Origin: Duganella sp. Root1480D1
GTDB lineage: Bacteria; Pseudomonadota; Gammaproteobacteria; Burkholderiales; Burkholderiaceae_D
Direction of reading: 5' to 3'
Assembly (NCBI RefSeq): GCF_001427305.1
Contig: NZ_LMFZ01000007.1
Coordinates: 89,546-153,545 of the forward strand
Length of the DNA: 64,000 nt
Positions within the stretch are counted from its first letter, which is position 1; every line of letters starts with the position of its first letter. The notes beneath the pieces are model-generated. The model saw nothing but the letters and a program-made list of their open reading frames with translations, had not been told where the DNA came from and made no database searches. Both the position numbers and the translations under genes were made by a program. Below, piece by piece: positions 47,662 to 55,493 of the stretch.

Positions 47662-48384
47662 ATGAAACCGCTTCGCCTGCTCGTCCTTGGCTGCCTGCTG
47701 CTGTTCGCCCCTGGCGGATGGTGCGAGGAGCTTGTCGTGCTGGTCGACCGTGCGGCCGACATGCCCATGTCGCGTATTGAAAATGGCCGCCTGACCGATG
47801 GCGTGCACAAGATGCTGGGAGAAGCGCTGGCCCGCGGCACCGGGCGCGAGCTGCGCTTCCTGCTGTTGCCGCGCAAGCGGATTGCCAGGGCGCTGCAACA
47901 AGGCGAGGCAGACATCCTGTGCGGCTATACGCCGGAATGGATCGAAGGGGACTATTTATGGACGGAAACGGTGTTCACGGCGGAGGAAGTCGTGGTCACC
48001 GATGCCGGCCAGCCGCAACCGCACGCCATCGCCGACCTGCGCGGACAGGCCATCGGCACCATCCTCGGCTACCAGCATCCTGAAATCGAAAAGATCCTGG
48101 GCGCCGGCTTTGTACGCGACGACTCCCCCAATATGGAAACCAACCTCGAGAAACTTGCGCGCGGCCGGGTCCACCATATCCTGATCGCGCGCGGCGTGCT
48201 CGAATACCGGCAGCGCCTGCGGGCGATTCCGCTGAAATTGCACCCGCCCTTGTCCGCGGCAAGCTTCAATACCCGCTGCGCAGTTTCACGCAAGGGCCAT
48301 CTCAGCCTGGAAGAGGCAAATCGCGCGATCGCTGCCGCCGCCAGGGACGGCACGCTCGCACGGATCCTGGCCCAGTTCCGTTAG
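47662..48384 (+). CDS. Orphan family-3 solute-binding protein C
   Basis: This 240-residue exported protein starts at the ATG at 47662 with a signal peptide (MKPLRLLVLGCLLLFAPGGW). The PBP fold shows DRAADMPMSRIENGRLTDGV, LLLPRKRIARALQQGEADIL and GQAIGTILGYQHPEIEKIL. It resembles binding proteins A and B in size and organisation and has no transporter partner. It lies divergent to the MscS-type gene with an ~80-bp gap. Confidence 0.85.
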   Translation: MKPLRLLVLGCLLLFAPGGWCEELVVLVDRAADMPMSRIENGRLTDGVHKMLGEALARGTGRELRFLLLPRKRIARALQQGEADILCGYTPEWIEGDYLWTETVFTAEEVVVTDAGQPQPHAIADLRGQAIGTILGYQHPEIEKILGAGFVRDDSPNMETNLEKLARGRVHHILIARGVLEYRQRLRAIPLKLHPPLSAASFNTRCAVSRKGHLSLEEANRAIAAAARDGTLARILAQFR

Positions 48385-48398
48385 GTGCCCGTCCGGCT

Positions 48399-49364
48399 TT
48401 ACGAGCCCACGTCTTTCAGCTCTTGCGGCATCAGGTAGGTGAAGCTCTTTGGATCGAACATCACCTTCCAGGTTTTCGCTTCGACCTGCGCACCGCCTTG
48501 CATGCCGGCCTTGCGCGTGATGTACAGCGGGGTGAAGGTCGAGTCGCTCACCGGATCGGTACGGTACGACCATTGCAGCTGGGTGCAGCGGGGCGGAACG
48601 ATTTCGTACTCCTCTTCGGCTTCCTCGTTCGAGGCTTCCTGGGCGACTTCCCCTTCGGCCGGCGCAGCCTTCTTTTCACCCTTTGCTTTTTCCCATTCAG
48701 CGTACCGGTTTTCGGTTTCCTTGCAGTCGCCCCCACCCAGGACCTGGAATGCCGCGTTGAACTCGGTCAGCACGGCAATCTGTTCGTTGCGCGGCGCCAG
48801 CACCACGTTGCTGGTGGTCGTGAAATGTTCGCCCACGCCAGACTCATTGGAGATGGTCTTTACCACCCACCCCCACACATCGGCGCTCAGGGCTTCGAAA
48901 TGCACGCGCTCCGGGGTGACCGGGTCGACACCGCTCGGGCGGCGCGGATCGCTGTATTCATAAAGCTGTCCGTCGCGGTAGCGCAGTTGGAACACGCCAT
49001 AGAACGAATCGTCTTCGTCCTTGTTTGCGACGGCACGGCCGCTGGTCACCAGGTAGAGCTCATCACCTTCCTTGCCGTCCACTTTCTTTTGCTGCACAAC
49101 AGTCACAAGGTAGGTGACGTGGCTGGTTTCATCGACGTAGAGCCAGCCTTGCTGGGTCTCGGAGTACTTGCCATAGTTGCGCGTCATGACGCCGTCGATG
49201 GCTTCGTTGGCATCGAAGGTGCGCGCAGCTTGCGGCTTTTCACGCAGCGCCATCACGGCGATCAGCAGCGAGAACAGCAGGCCGACTGCGGCAAAAATGT
49301 AGATGGCAATGCGGCCCAGATTCCTGGCGCGCTTCGATTGTTCGGGGTTGGTGGTTTCTTCCAT
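48399..49364 (-). CDS. Membrane-anchored protein of unknown function
   Basis: This 321-residue protein has one N-terminal membrane helix (~20-43, IAIYIFAAVGLLFSLLIAVM), an extra-cytoplasmic domain with FYGVFQLRYRDGQLYEY and VWGWVVKTISNESGVGEH, and a very acidic linker (EEAEEEYEIVPP) before the C-terminal part. I recognise no family. The start at 49364 has no clear ribosome-binding site. It lies between the binding-protein gene and nrdB and is not obviously in an operon. Confidence 0.68.
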   Translation of the reverse strand: MEETTNPEQSKRARNLGRIAIYIFAAVGLLFSLLIAVMALREKPQAARTFDANEAIDGVMTRNYGKYSETQQGWLYVDETSHVTYLVTVVQQKKVDGKEGDELYLVTSGRAVANKDEDDSFYGVFQLRYRDGQLYEYSDPRRPSGVDPVTPERVHFEALSADVWGWVVKTISNESGVGEHFTTTSNVVLAPRNEQIAVLTEFNAAFQVLGGGDCKETENRYAEWEKAKGEKKAAPAEGEVAQEASNEEAEEEYEIVPPRCTQLQWSYRTDPVSDSTFTPLYITRKAGMQGGAQVEAKTWKVMFDPKSFTYLMPQELKDVGS

Positions 49365-49462
49365 GTTGTATATCTGCAATATTAATAAACGCGCAATTAT
49401 ACAAAAGTTAAGGAAACCTGATTTCAGCCGTGCGCGGCTAAGGACCGCTGTTCGCTCATTGC

Positions 49463-49497
49463 AAAAAGCAAAAGCCCCTCGGTTCTCACCAAGGGGC
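49463..49497 (-). terminator. Intrinsic terminator of nrdAB
   Basis: GCCCCT (49474-49479) pairs with AGGGGC (49492-49497), with inner GG/CC pairing; on the minus strand TTTTGCTTTTT follows. It is 46 bp after the nrdB stop. Confidence 0.82.
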
Positions 49498-49542
49498 CTT
49501 CGGATCCATCACGCGACGACGGGCATCGCGTGAGGACGGCGA

Positions 49543-50649
49543 TTAATCCCAGCTCAGCGCGCCGCCGGTCTGGTACTCGGTCACGCGCGTTTCGAAGAAG
49601 TTGCGTTCCTTCTTCAGGTCGATCATTTCCGACATCCATGGGAATGGATTCTCGTCCTGGTCGAACAGGGTTTCCAGACCGATCTGGGTGGCGCGGCGGT
49701 TGGCGATGAAGCGCAGGTAGCCTTTGAACATGGCGGCGTTCAGGCCCAGCACGCCACGTGGCATGGTGTCTTCCGCGTAGCGGTATTCCAGTTCCACCGC
49801 TTGCAGGAACAGGCCTTTGATCTCTTCCTTGAAGGCTGGAGTCCACAGTTGTGGATTTTCCAGCTTGATGGTGTTGATCAGGTCGATACCGAAGTTGCAG
49901 TGCATCGACTCGTCGCGCAGGATGTACTGGTACTGCTCGGCAGCGCCCATCATCTTGTTCTGACGGCCCAGCGCCAGGATCTGGGTGAAGCCGACGTAGA
50001 AGAACAGGCCTTCCATCAGGCAGGCGAACACGATCAGGGACTTCAGCAGTTGCTGGTCGGTCTCCAGGGTGCCGGTCTTGAACGCTGGGTCGGTCAGCAC
50101 GTTGATGAACGGGATCAGGAACTGGTCCTTGTCGCGGATCGACGCTACCTCGTTGTAGGCGTTGAAGATCTCCTGCTCGTCCAGGCCCAGGGACTCGACG
50201 ATGTACTGGTAGGCGTGGGTATGGATCGCCTCTTCGAACGCCTGGCGCAGCAGGTACTGACGGCACTCGGGAGCGGTGATGTGGCGGTAGGTGCCCAGCA
50301 CGATATTGTTGGCTGCCAGGGAGTCGGCGGTGACGAAGAAGCCCAGGTTGCGCTTGACCAGGCGGCGCTCGTCTTCGGACAGGCCGTTCGGGTTCTTCCA
50401 CAGCTCGATGTCGCGCTGCATGTTCACTTCCTGCGGCATCCAGTGGTTGGCGCAGCCGGCCAGGTATTTGTCCCAGGCCCATTTGTACTTGAATGGCACC
50501 AGTTGGTTGACGTCGGTCTGGCCGTTGATGACGCGCTTGTCGTCGGCGTTGACGCGCAGGGCGACTTGTTCGGCGGTGGCTTCGTCAGCGGCGCCCGGCG
50601 GTGGGGTTTGGCGCGGTGCTGCCGCGGCTTCATCATCCCAGGATAGCAT
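49543..50649 (-). CDS. nrdB: Class I ribonucleotide reductase beta subunit
   Basis: NrdB carries the diiron-tyrosyl radical cofactor for NrdA. The 368-residue protein begins at the ATG at 50649 ([14 protein letters not shown]) with GAGG upstream; a longer reading starting inside the class A repeat is spurious. The iron ligands and radical Tyr region is [12 protein letters not shown] with Y147 as the likely radical residue, and a second ligand helix reads [10 protein letters not shown]. It lies 143 bp after nrdA, with a palindrome in the gap. Confidence 0.96.
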   Translation of the reverse strand: MLSWDDEAAAAPRQTPPPGAADEATAEQVALRVNADDKRVINGQTDVNQLVPFKYKWAWDKYLAGCANHWMPQEVNMQRDIELWKNPNGLSEDERRLVKRNLGFFVTADSLAANNIVLGTYRHITAPECRQYLLRQAFEEAIHTHAYQYIVESLGLDEQEIFNAYNEVASIRDKDQFLIPFINVLTDPAFKTGTLETDQQLLKSLIVFACLMEGLFFYVGFTQILALGRQNKMMGAAEQYQYILRDESMHCNFGIDLINTIKLENPQLWTPAFKEEIKGLFLQAVELEYRYAEDTMPRGVLGLNAAMFKGYLRFIANRRATQIGLETLFDQDENPFPWMSEMIDLKKERNFFETRVTEYQTGGALSWD

Positions 50650-50679
50650 TGGTTTTTTCCTCTTTGATTGACTCTTTTT

Positions 50680-50720
50680 AAACCGGTAAACCGGTGTCTG
50701 ACCCGCAGGGTCAGACACCG
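50680..50720. repeat. Class A palindromic repeat inside the nrdA-nrdB gap
   Basis: Perfect 13-bp arms CGGTGTCTGACCC (50692-50704) and GGGTCAGACACCG (50708-50720) enclose GCA. The flank AAACCGGTAAACC precedes it and TCTGCTC follows, exactly as in the copy at 21356. It sits within the nrdAB transcript, ~30 bp before the nrdB ribosome-binding site. Confidence 0.9.
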
Positions 50721-50792
50721 TCTGCTCGACGGCCAGCGGTACCTTTCAGCGCCGCAAACTTTGCACAGACGGTTTTAACTATGACTATTGTA

Positions 50793-53687
50793 TTACTGGC
50801 AGGCTTCGCATTCCTCGAAACCTGGGTCACCAGGACGCAGGTAGCAGGCGGCGCCTTCGGTTACCTCGGCAGTCACTGCTGCTGGGGCATCCGGCACGTT
50901 CGCGGACACGGCGTTCAGCGCGCCGGTACGGGTGGTGGATTTCTCCATGTGCGACGCAGCGATAGTGCGCAGGTAATAGGTGGTCTTCAGGCCACGCAGC
51001 CATGCCAGCTTGTAGGTTTCGTCCAGCTTCTTGCCGGATGCACCTGCCATGTAAATGTTCAGCGACTGTGCCTGGTCGATCCACTTCTGGCGGCGCGATG
51101 CCGCTTCCACCAGCCAGGTTGGCGACACTTCGAACGCGGTGGCGTAGATGTCGCGCAGGTCTTGCGGTGCGCGGTCGATCTTGCTCAGCGAGCCGTCGAA
51201 GTACTTCAGGTCGGCGATCATCACTTCGTCCCACAGGTCGCGTGCCTTCAGGTCGCGCACCAGGTAGGCGTTGATCTCGGTGAATTCGCCGGACAGGTTG
51301 GACTTCACGTACAGGTTCTGGAAGGTCGGTTCGATGCAGGCCGACACGCCGATGATGTTCGAAATGGTTGCGGTCGGGGCGATCGCTACGCAGTTCGAGT
51401 TGCGCATGCCGAACTTGGCGATGCGTTCACGCACCGGAGTCCAGTCCATGGAGGAGGACAGGTCCTGCTCCAGGTAGCCGCCGCGCTGCTCTGCCAGCAG
51501 GCGCACGGAGTCTTGCGGCAGGATGCCGCGCGACCACAGCGAGCCTTCATACGATTCGTAACGGCCGCGCTCTTCCGCCAGCTCGGTCGAAGCCAGGTAG
51601 GCGTAGTAGCACACTGCTTCCATCGAGGTGTCGGCAAACTGCACCGCTTCCATCGAAGCGTATGGCACGCGCATCATGTGCAGGCAGTCCTGGAAGCCCA
51701 TCACGCCCAGGCCGACCGGACGGTGGCGCATATTGGCGTTGCGCGCTTTCTCAACCGCGTAGTAGTTGATGTCGATCACGTTGTCCAGCATGCGCATGGC
51801 GGTGCGGATGGTCTTCTGCAGCTTGACGTGGTCGATCTTGCCTTCCTTCATGTGGGCCGGCATGTTCACGGAACCCAGGTTGCAGACGGCGATTTCGTCG
51901 GCGTTGGTGTTCAGGGTGATCTCGGTGCACAGGTTCGACGAGTGCACCACGCCCACGTGCTGCTGCGGCGAACGGATGTTGCAAGGATCCTTGAAGGTGA
52001 TCCATGGGTGGCCGGTTTCGAACAGCATCGACAGCATCTTGCGCCACAGGTCCAGCGCTTCGATCTTCTTGAACAGGCGCAGTTCGCCGTTGGCTGCCTT
52101 GGCTTCGTAGCCCAGGTAGGCTTCTTCGAATTCCTTGCCGAACTTGTCGTGCAGGTCAGGCACGTCCGATGGCGAGAACAGGGTCCAGGTGCCCTTTTCC
52201 ATCACGCGCTTCATGAACATGTCCGGAATCCAGTTCGCGGTGTTCATGTCGTGGGTGCGGCGGCGGTCGTCGCCGGTGTTCTTGCGCAGGTCGAGGAATT
52301 CCTCGATGTCCATGTGCCAGGTTTCCAGGTAGGCGCAGACGGCGCCCTTGCGCTTGCCGCCCTGGTTCACTGCCACGGCGGTGTCGTTCACCACTTTCAG
52401 GAACGGCACCACGCCTTGCGACTTGCCGTTGGTGCCCTTGATGTGGGCGCCCAGTGCACGCACCGGGGTCCAGTCGTTACCCAGGCCGCCGGCGAACTTG
52501 GCCAGCAGTGCGTTTTCCTTGATGGCGTCGTAGATGCCTTCCAGGTCGTCGGACACGGTGGTCAGGTAGCAGGAGGACAGCTGCGAACGCTGGGTGCCGG
52601 AGTTGAACAGGGTCGGGGTCGACGACATGAAGTCGAAGGTCGACAGCAGGTTGTAGAACTCGATGGCGCGCGCTTCGCGGTTGGTCTCGTTCAGGGCCAG
52701 GCCCATGGCGACGCGCATGTAGAAGGCCTGCGGCATTTCGATGCGCACATCGCGCACGTGCAGGAAGTAGCGGTCGTACAGGGTTTGCAGGCCGATGTAG
52801 CCGAACTGCAGGTCGCGGTCGGCCACCAGGGCCTTGGCCAGCTTGGCCAGGTCGAACTTGCCCAGTTCTTCGTTCAGCAGTTCAGCGGCGATACCTTTGG
52901 CGATGTACTGCGGGAAGTACTCGATGTAGGCAGCGGCGGCGCCGGCTTGCGGCACTTCCTTGCCGAAGACTTCCTTACGGATGGTGTGCAGCAGGATGCG
53001 GGCGGTCACCTGGGAGTACGCAGGGTCCTTTTCCATCAGCGCGCGGGCAGCCAGGATGGCGGACTTGTGCAGTTCTTCGACCGGCACGCCGTCGTACAGG
53101 TTCTTCACGGTTTCGGCCAGGATGGCGTCGGCATCGACGTGCTTTTCCAGGCCCTTGCAGGCGGCGCCGATCAGGTCGCGCACTTCCTGCATCACCAGTG
53201 GACGGGCTACGCCGTTCTCGGTGACGTTGATCTGTGGCTCAGCGGCGGCGGCGGCGCCGGCTGCCTCTTTCTTCAGGCGGCGTTCTTCCATGTGCTTGGC
53301 GCGGTACAGCACGTAGGAGCGAGCCACGTCGTGTTCGCCGGAGCGCATCAGGGCCAGTTCAACCTGGTCTTGCACGTCTTCGATATGGAAAGTGCCGCCG
53401 GTTGGCTGGTGGCGCATCAGGGCAGCCACGACTTTCCCGGTCAGTTCTTCCACCAGTTCGCGGATGCGGGCGGAAGCCGCACCCTGGCCGCCGTTCACCG
53501 CCAGGAAAGCCTTGGTCATTGCCACAGCGATCTTGGTTGGCTCGAAAGCTACCACGGCGCCATTGCGGCGGATGATGCGGTAGTCGGCCAGTTGGCTAGC
53601 GGAAACAGCGACGCCGCCGGCAGTTTCGCCAGCGGAAACAGGCACGTGAGGCGCCTGAGTGGTGGAAATATCTTGATTAGATTGCAT
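50793..53687 (-). CDS. nrdA: Class I ribonucleotide reductase alpha subunit with duplicated ATP cone
   Basis: NrdA reduces ribonucleotides to deoxyribonucleotides. The 964-residue protein has an ATP cone at ~38-130 (YRIIRRNGAVVAFEP) and a second cone-like module at ~150-240 (VTENGVARPLVMQEVR), then the catalytic barrel. Active-site features are SSCYLTTV, NLCTEITLNT, AVCNLGSVNM, TTYYLRTIAA and the C-terminal redox CEACQ. The ATG at 53687 has a GGAG site. Double ATP cones support allosteric control by dATP. Expression is probably under NrdR. Confidence 0.97.
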   Translation of the reverse strand: MQSNQDISTTQAPHVPVSAGETAGGVAVSASQLADYRIIRRNGAVVAFEPTKIAVAMTKAFLAVNGGQGAASARIRELVEELTGKVVAALMRHQPTGGTFHIEDVQDQVELALMRSGEHDVARSYVLYRAKHMEERRLKKEAAGAAAAAEPQINVTENGVARPLVMQEVRDLIGAACKGLEKHVDADAILAETVKNLYDGVPVEELHKSAILAARALMEKDPAYSQVTARILLHTIRKEVFGKEVPQAGAAAAYIEYFPQYIAKGIAAELLNEELGKFDLAKLAKALVADRDLQFGYIGLQTLYDRYFLHVRDVRIEMPQAFYMRVAMGLALNETNREARAIEFYNLLSTFDFMSSTPTLFNSGTQRSQLSSCYLTTVSDDLEGIYDAIKENALLAKFAGGLGNDWTPVRALGAHIKGTNGKSQGVVPFLKVVNDTAVAVNQGGKRKGAVCAYLETWHMDIEEFLDLRKNTGDDRRRTHDMNTANWIPDMFMKRVMEKGTWTLFSPSDVPDLHDKFGKEFEEAYLGYEAKAANGELRLFKKIEALDLWRKMLSMLFETGHPWITFKDPCNIRSPQQHVGVVHSSNLCTEITLNTNADEIAVCNLGSVNMPAHMKEGKIDHVKLQKTIRTAMRMLDNVIDINYYAVEKARNANMRHRPVGLGVMGFQDCLHMMRVPYASMEAVQFADTSMEAVCYYAYLASTELAEERGRYESYEGSLWSRGILPQDSVRLLAEQRGGYLEQDLSSSMDWTPVRERIAKFGMRNSNCVAIAPTATISNIIGVSACIEPTFQNLYVKSNLSGEFTEINAYLVRDLKARDLWDEVMIADLKYFDGSLSKIDRAPQDLRDIYATAFEVSPTWLVEAASRRQKWIDQAQSLNIYMAGASGKKLDETYKLAWLRGLKTTYYLRTIAASHMEKSTTRTGALNAVSANVPDAPAAVTAEVTEGAACYLRPGDPGFEECEACQ

Positions 53688-53720
53688 TTATGCTCCGCGT
53701 ATTCAGTATTTGTTTATGAC

Positions 53721-53734
53721 CACTATATCTAGTG
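53721..53734. promoter_or_regulatory. NrdR box 1
   Basis: CACTATATCTAGTG matches the palindromic NrdR-box form (CACTA/TAGTG arms, four-base centre). It lies 34 bp upstream of the nrdA ATG, and its centre is 31 bp from box 2, three helical turns. Confidence 0.88.
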
Positions 53735-53751
53735 AACCATCGAATTCCGTC

Positions 53752-53765
53752 CACTAATTGTAGTG
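53752..53765. promoter_or_regulatory. NrdR box 2
   Basis: CACTAATTGTAGTG has the same CACTA/TAGTG arms as box 1. It overlaps the predicted -10 element of the nrdA promoter, so NrdR binding should block RNA polymerase. Confidence 0.88.
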
Positions 53766-53785
53766 ACGGGATCTGGATACTACAA
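53757..53785 (-). promoter_or_regulatory. Predicted sigma70 promoter of nrdAB
   Basis: On the minus strand TTGTAG (53785-53780) and TACAAT (53762-53757) are separated by 17 bp, a good -35/-10 pair pointing at nrdA. The -10 is inside NrdR box 2. The rest of the 336-base gap 53688-54023 contains a GCGAAAA/TTTTCGC dyad (53935-53968) and the hairpin near 53991 but no gene. Confidence 0.72.
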
Positions 53786-53990
53786 GGTGAAATTTTTTCG
53801 TTTAGACCACGAAATCTATTGACTTTTGATAGCCCCCATCGCTACAGGCGATCGGCGGTGTGCGAGCACTAACACTGCTTTTTGCATGCTGAGTTAATAA
53901 GCAATGTTGCAACGCAGCACGGGGTTGTGCGTTGGCGAAAACGCTACATTAACGTGGGGGTTTTTCGCGGCGGACCGGGATTATAGACCA

Positions 53991-54020
53991 TTCGGGCGGC
54001 GGCTGCCCCGCCGCCCCGAA
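53991..54020 (-). terminator. GC-rich hairpin after pilR
   Basis: TTCGGG-CGGCGG pairs with CCGCC-CCCGAA, allowing one bulge, a few bases beyond the pilR stop. There is no T-tract. It could end transcription with Rho or stabilise the pilR 3' end. Confidence 0.4.
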
Positions 54021-54023
54021 GCG

Positions 54024-55493
54024 CTAACCCGGGTCCTGGATGTTCAGCTTCTGCATCTGGTAGCGCAGCTGGCGGAAGCTGATGCCCAGCAGCTGGGCAG
54101 CCTGGGTGCGGTTGTAATTGGTCTGGGCCAGGGCACGGGTGAGGATGTCGCGCTCGACCGCTTCCAGGTAGGCCGGCAGGTTGCTCGGCAGGACGTCGAA
54201 TACCGGCAGCGGCGGCATGGCCGGCTCGCTCGATGGCGCCACCTCCGGCGCCGCGGCCTCGGCCGCCTCGCTTGCCGCCGGCACGCTGGCAGCCGGGCTG
54301 GCGGGAGCGGCCGGCGCGGCCACCGGCACGGCCGGCGGCAGGCTGCCGCCCTTCAGCGCCAGGTCTTCCGCCGAAATCACGCCATCGTTGGAGAATGCCA
54401 AGGCGCGTTCCAGGATGTTTTCCAGCTCCCGCACATTGCCCGGGAAGGAATAGCCCTTCAACACCTCCAGCACGCCGGGCGCCAGCACCACCTTGTGCTC
54501 AAAACTGCCCAGCCGCGCCAGGATGGCTTCGACCAGTTCATCCAGGTCATCTAGCCGCTCGCGCAAGGGCGCCAGGCGCAGCTCGATCACGTTCAGGCGG
54601 TAGAACAAGTCCTGCCGGAACAGGCCCTGCTCCACCAGCTTTTCCAGGTTCTTGTGGGTGGCGGAGATGATCCGCACGTCGACCGGCTCTTCGGCCGTGG
54701 CGCCGATCTTGCGCACCCGCCGTTCCTGGATCGCGCGCAGCAGCTTGACCTGCATCGCCAGCGGCAGGTCGGCCACCTCGTCCAGCATCAGGGTGCCGCC
54801 ATTGGCTGCCTGGAAGAAGCCGTCGCGTTCGTCGGCCGCGCCAGTAAAGGCGCCCTTGCGGTAGCCGAAAAACTCGGCCTCCATCAGTGCTTCCGGAATG
54901 GCGCCGCAGTTGACGGCGATGAATGCCTTGTCGGCGCGCGAACTCTGGGCGTGGATTTCGCGCGCTGCCAGCTCCTTGCCGCTACCCGACTCGCCATTGA
55001 TGGCAATCGGCGCCATCGAACGCGCCAGCCGTGCAATCTGGGCACGCAGCGACTGGATCGCCGCCGAACTGCCGCGCAGCCGGCTTTGCGGCTGTCCGCG
55101 CGCCGGGGCGGCAGCCGGGGCGCTGTCGCTCACCTTCAATGCCGACTGCACCAGGATGCGCAACTGCTCGAGCTGCACCGGCTTGCTCACATAGTCGAAA
55201 GCCCCCGCTTTCAGCGCCACCACCGCATTTTCGGCGCTGCCAAAGGCCGTTACCACGGCAATCGGGATATTCTTGCCGCTGGCCGTCACCTCGCGCACCA
55301 GGTCCAGCCCAAGGCCGTCGGGCAGGCGCATGTCGGTCAGCACCAGTTGATAATCTTTTTCGGCAAAGTGCTGGCGCGCTTGCTGAAGGGTTTCGGTGCT
55401 GTCCACGTCCAGCCCCATCTTCAGCAGGGTAATTTCCAGCAATTCGCGCAGGTCGGCTTCATCGTCAACGACCAGGACACGTGGAGAAGTCAT
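54024..55493 (-). CDS. pilR: PilR, sigma54-dependent response regulator
   Basis: PilR activates pilin transcription with sigma54 RNA polymerase. The 489-residue protein has a receiver with D54 (LVLTDMRLPDG) and K105, a AAA+ domain with Walker A NGESGSGKELAAREIH, the sigma54-contact loop FGYRKGAFTGA and LDEVADLPLAMQ, then a linker rich in Ala/Pro and a Fis-type HTH ending YNRTQAAQLLGISFRQLRY. It overlaps pilS by ATGA. The pilin gene target is not in the window. Confidence 0.95.
   Translation of the reverse strand: MTSPRVLVVDDEADLRELLEITLLKMGLDVDSTETLQQARQHFAEKDYQLVLTDMRLPDGLGLDLVREVTASGKNIPIAVVTAFGSAENAVVALKAGAFDYVSKPVQLEQLRILVQSALKVSDSAPAAAPARGQPQSRLRGSSAAIQSLRAQIARLARSMAPIAINGESGSGKELAAREIHAQSSRADKAFIAVNCGAIPEALMEAEFFGYRKGAFTGAADERDGFFQAANGGTLMLDEVADLPLAMQVKLLRAIQERRVRKIGATAEEPVDVRIISATHKNLEKLVEQGLFRQDLFYRLNVIELRLAPLRERLDDLDELVEAILARLGSFEHKVVLAPGVLEVLKGYSFPGNVRELENILERALAFSNDGVISAEDLALKGGSLPPAVPVAAPAAPASPAASVPAASEAAEAAAPEVAPSSEPAMPPLPVFDVLPSNLPAYLEAVERDILTRALAQTNYNRTQAAQLLGISFRQLRYQMQKLNIQDPG

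Noticed and set aside
50650..50718. N-terminal extension of nrdB beginning [13 protein letters not shown]
   Set aside because: The extra residues come from the palindromic repeat, and the ATG at 50649 has a proper ribosome-binding site. Similar MSDP starts arise wherever the repeat occurs.
50694..53732. 1012-codon plus-strand open frame opposite nrdA
   Set aside because: It begins inside the class A repeat and mirrors nrdA, which has all catalytic motifs.
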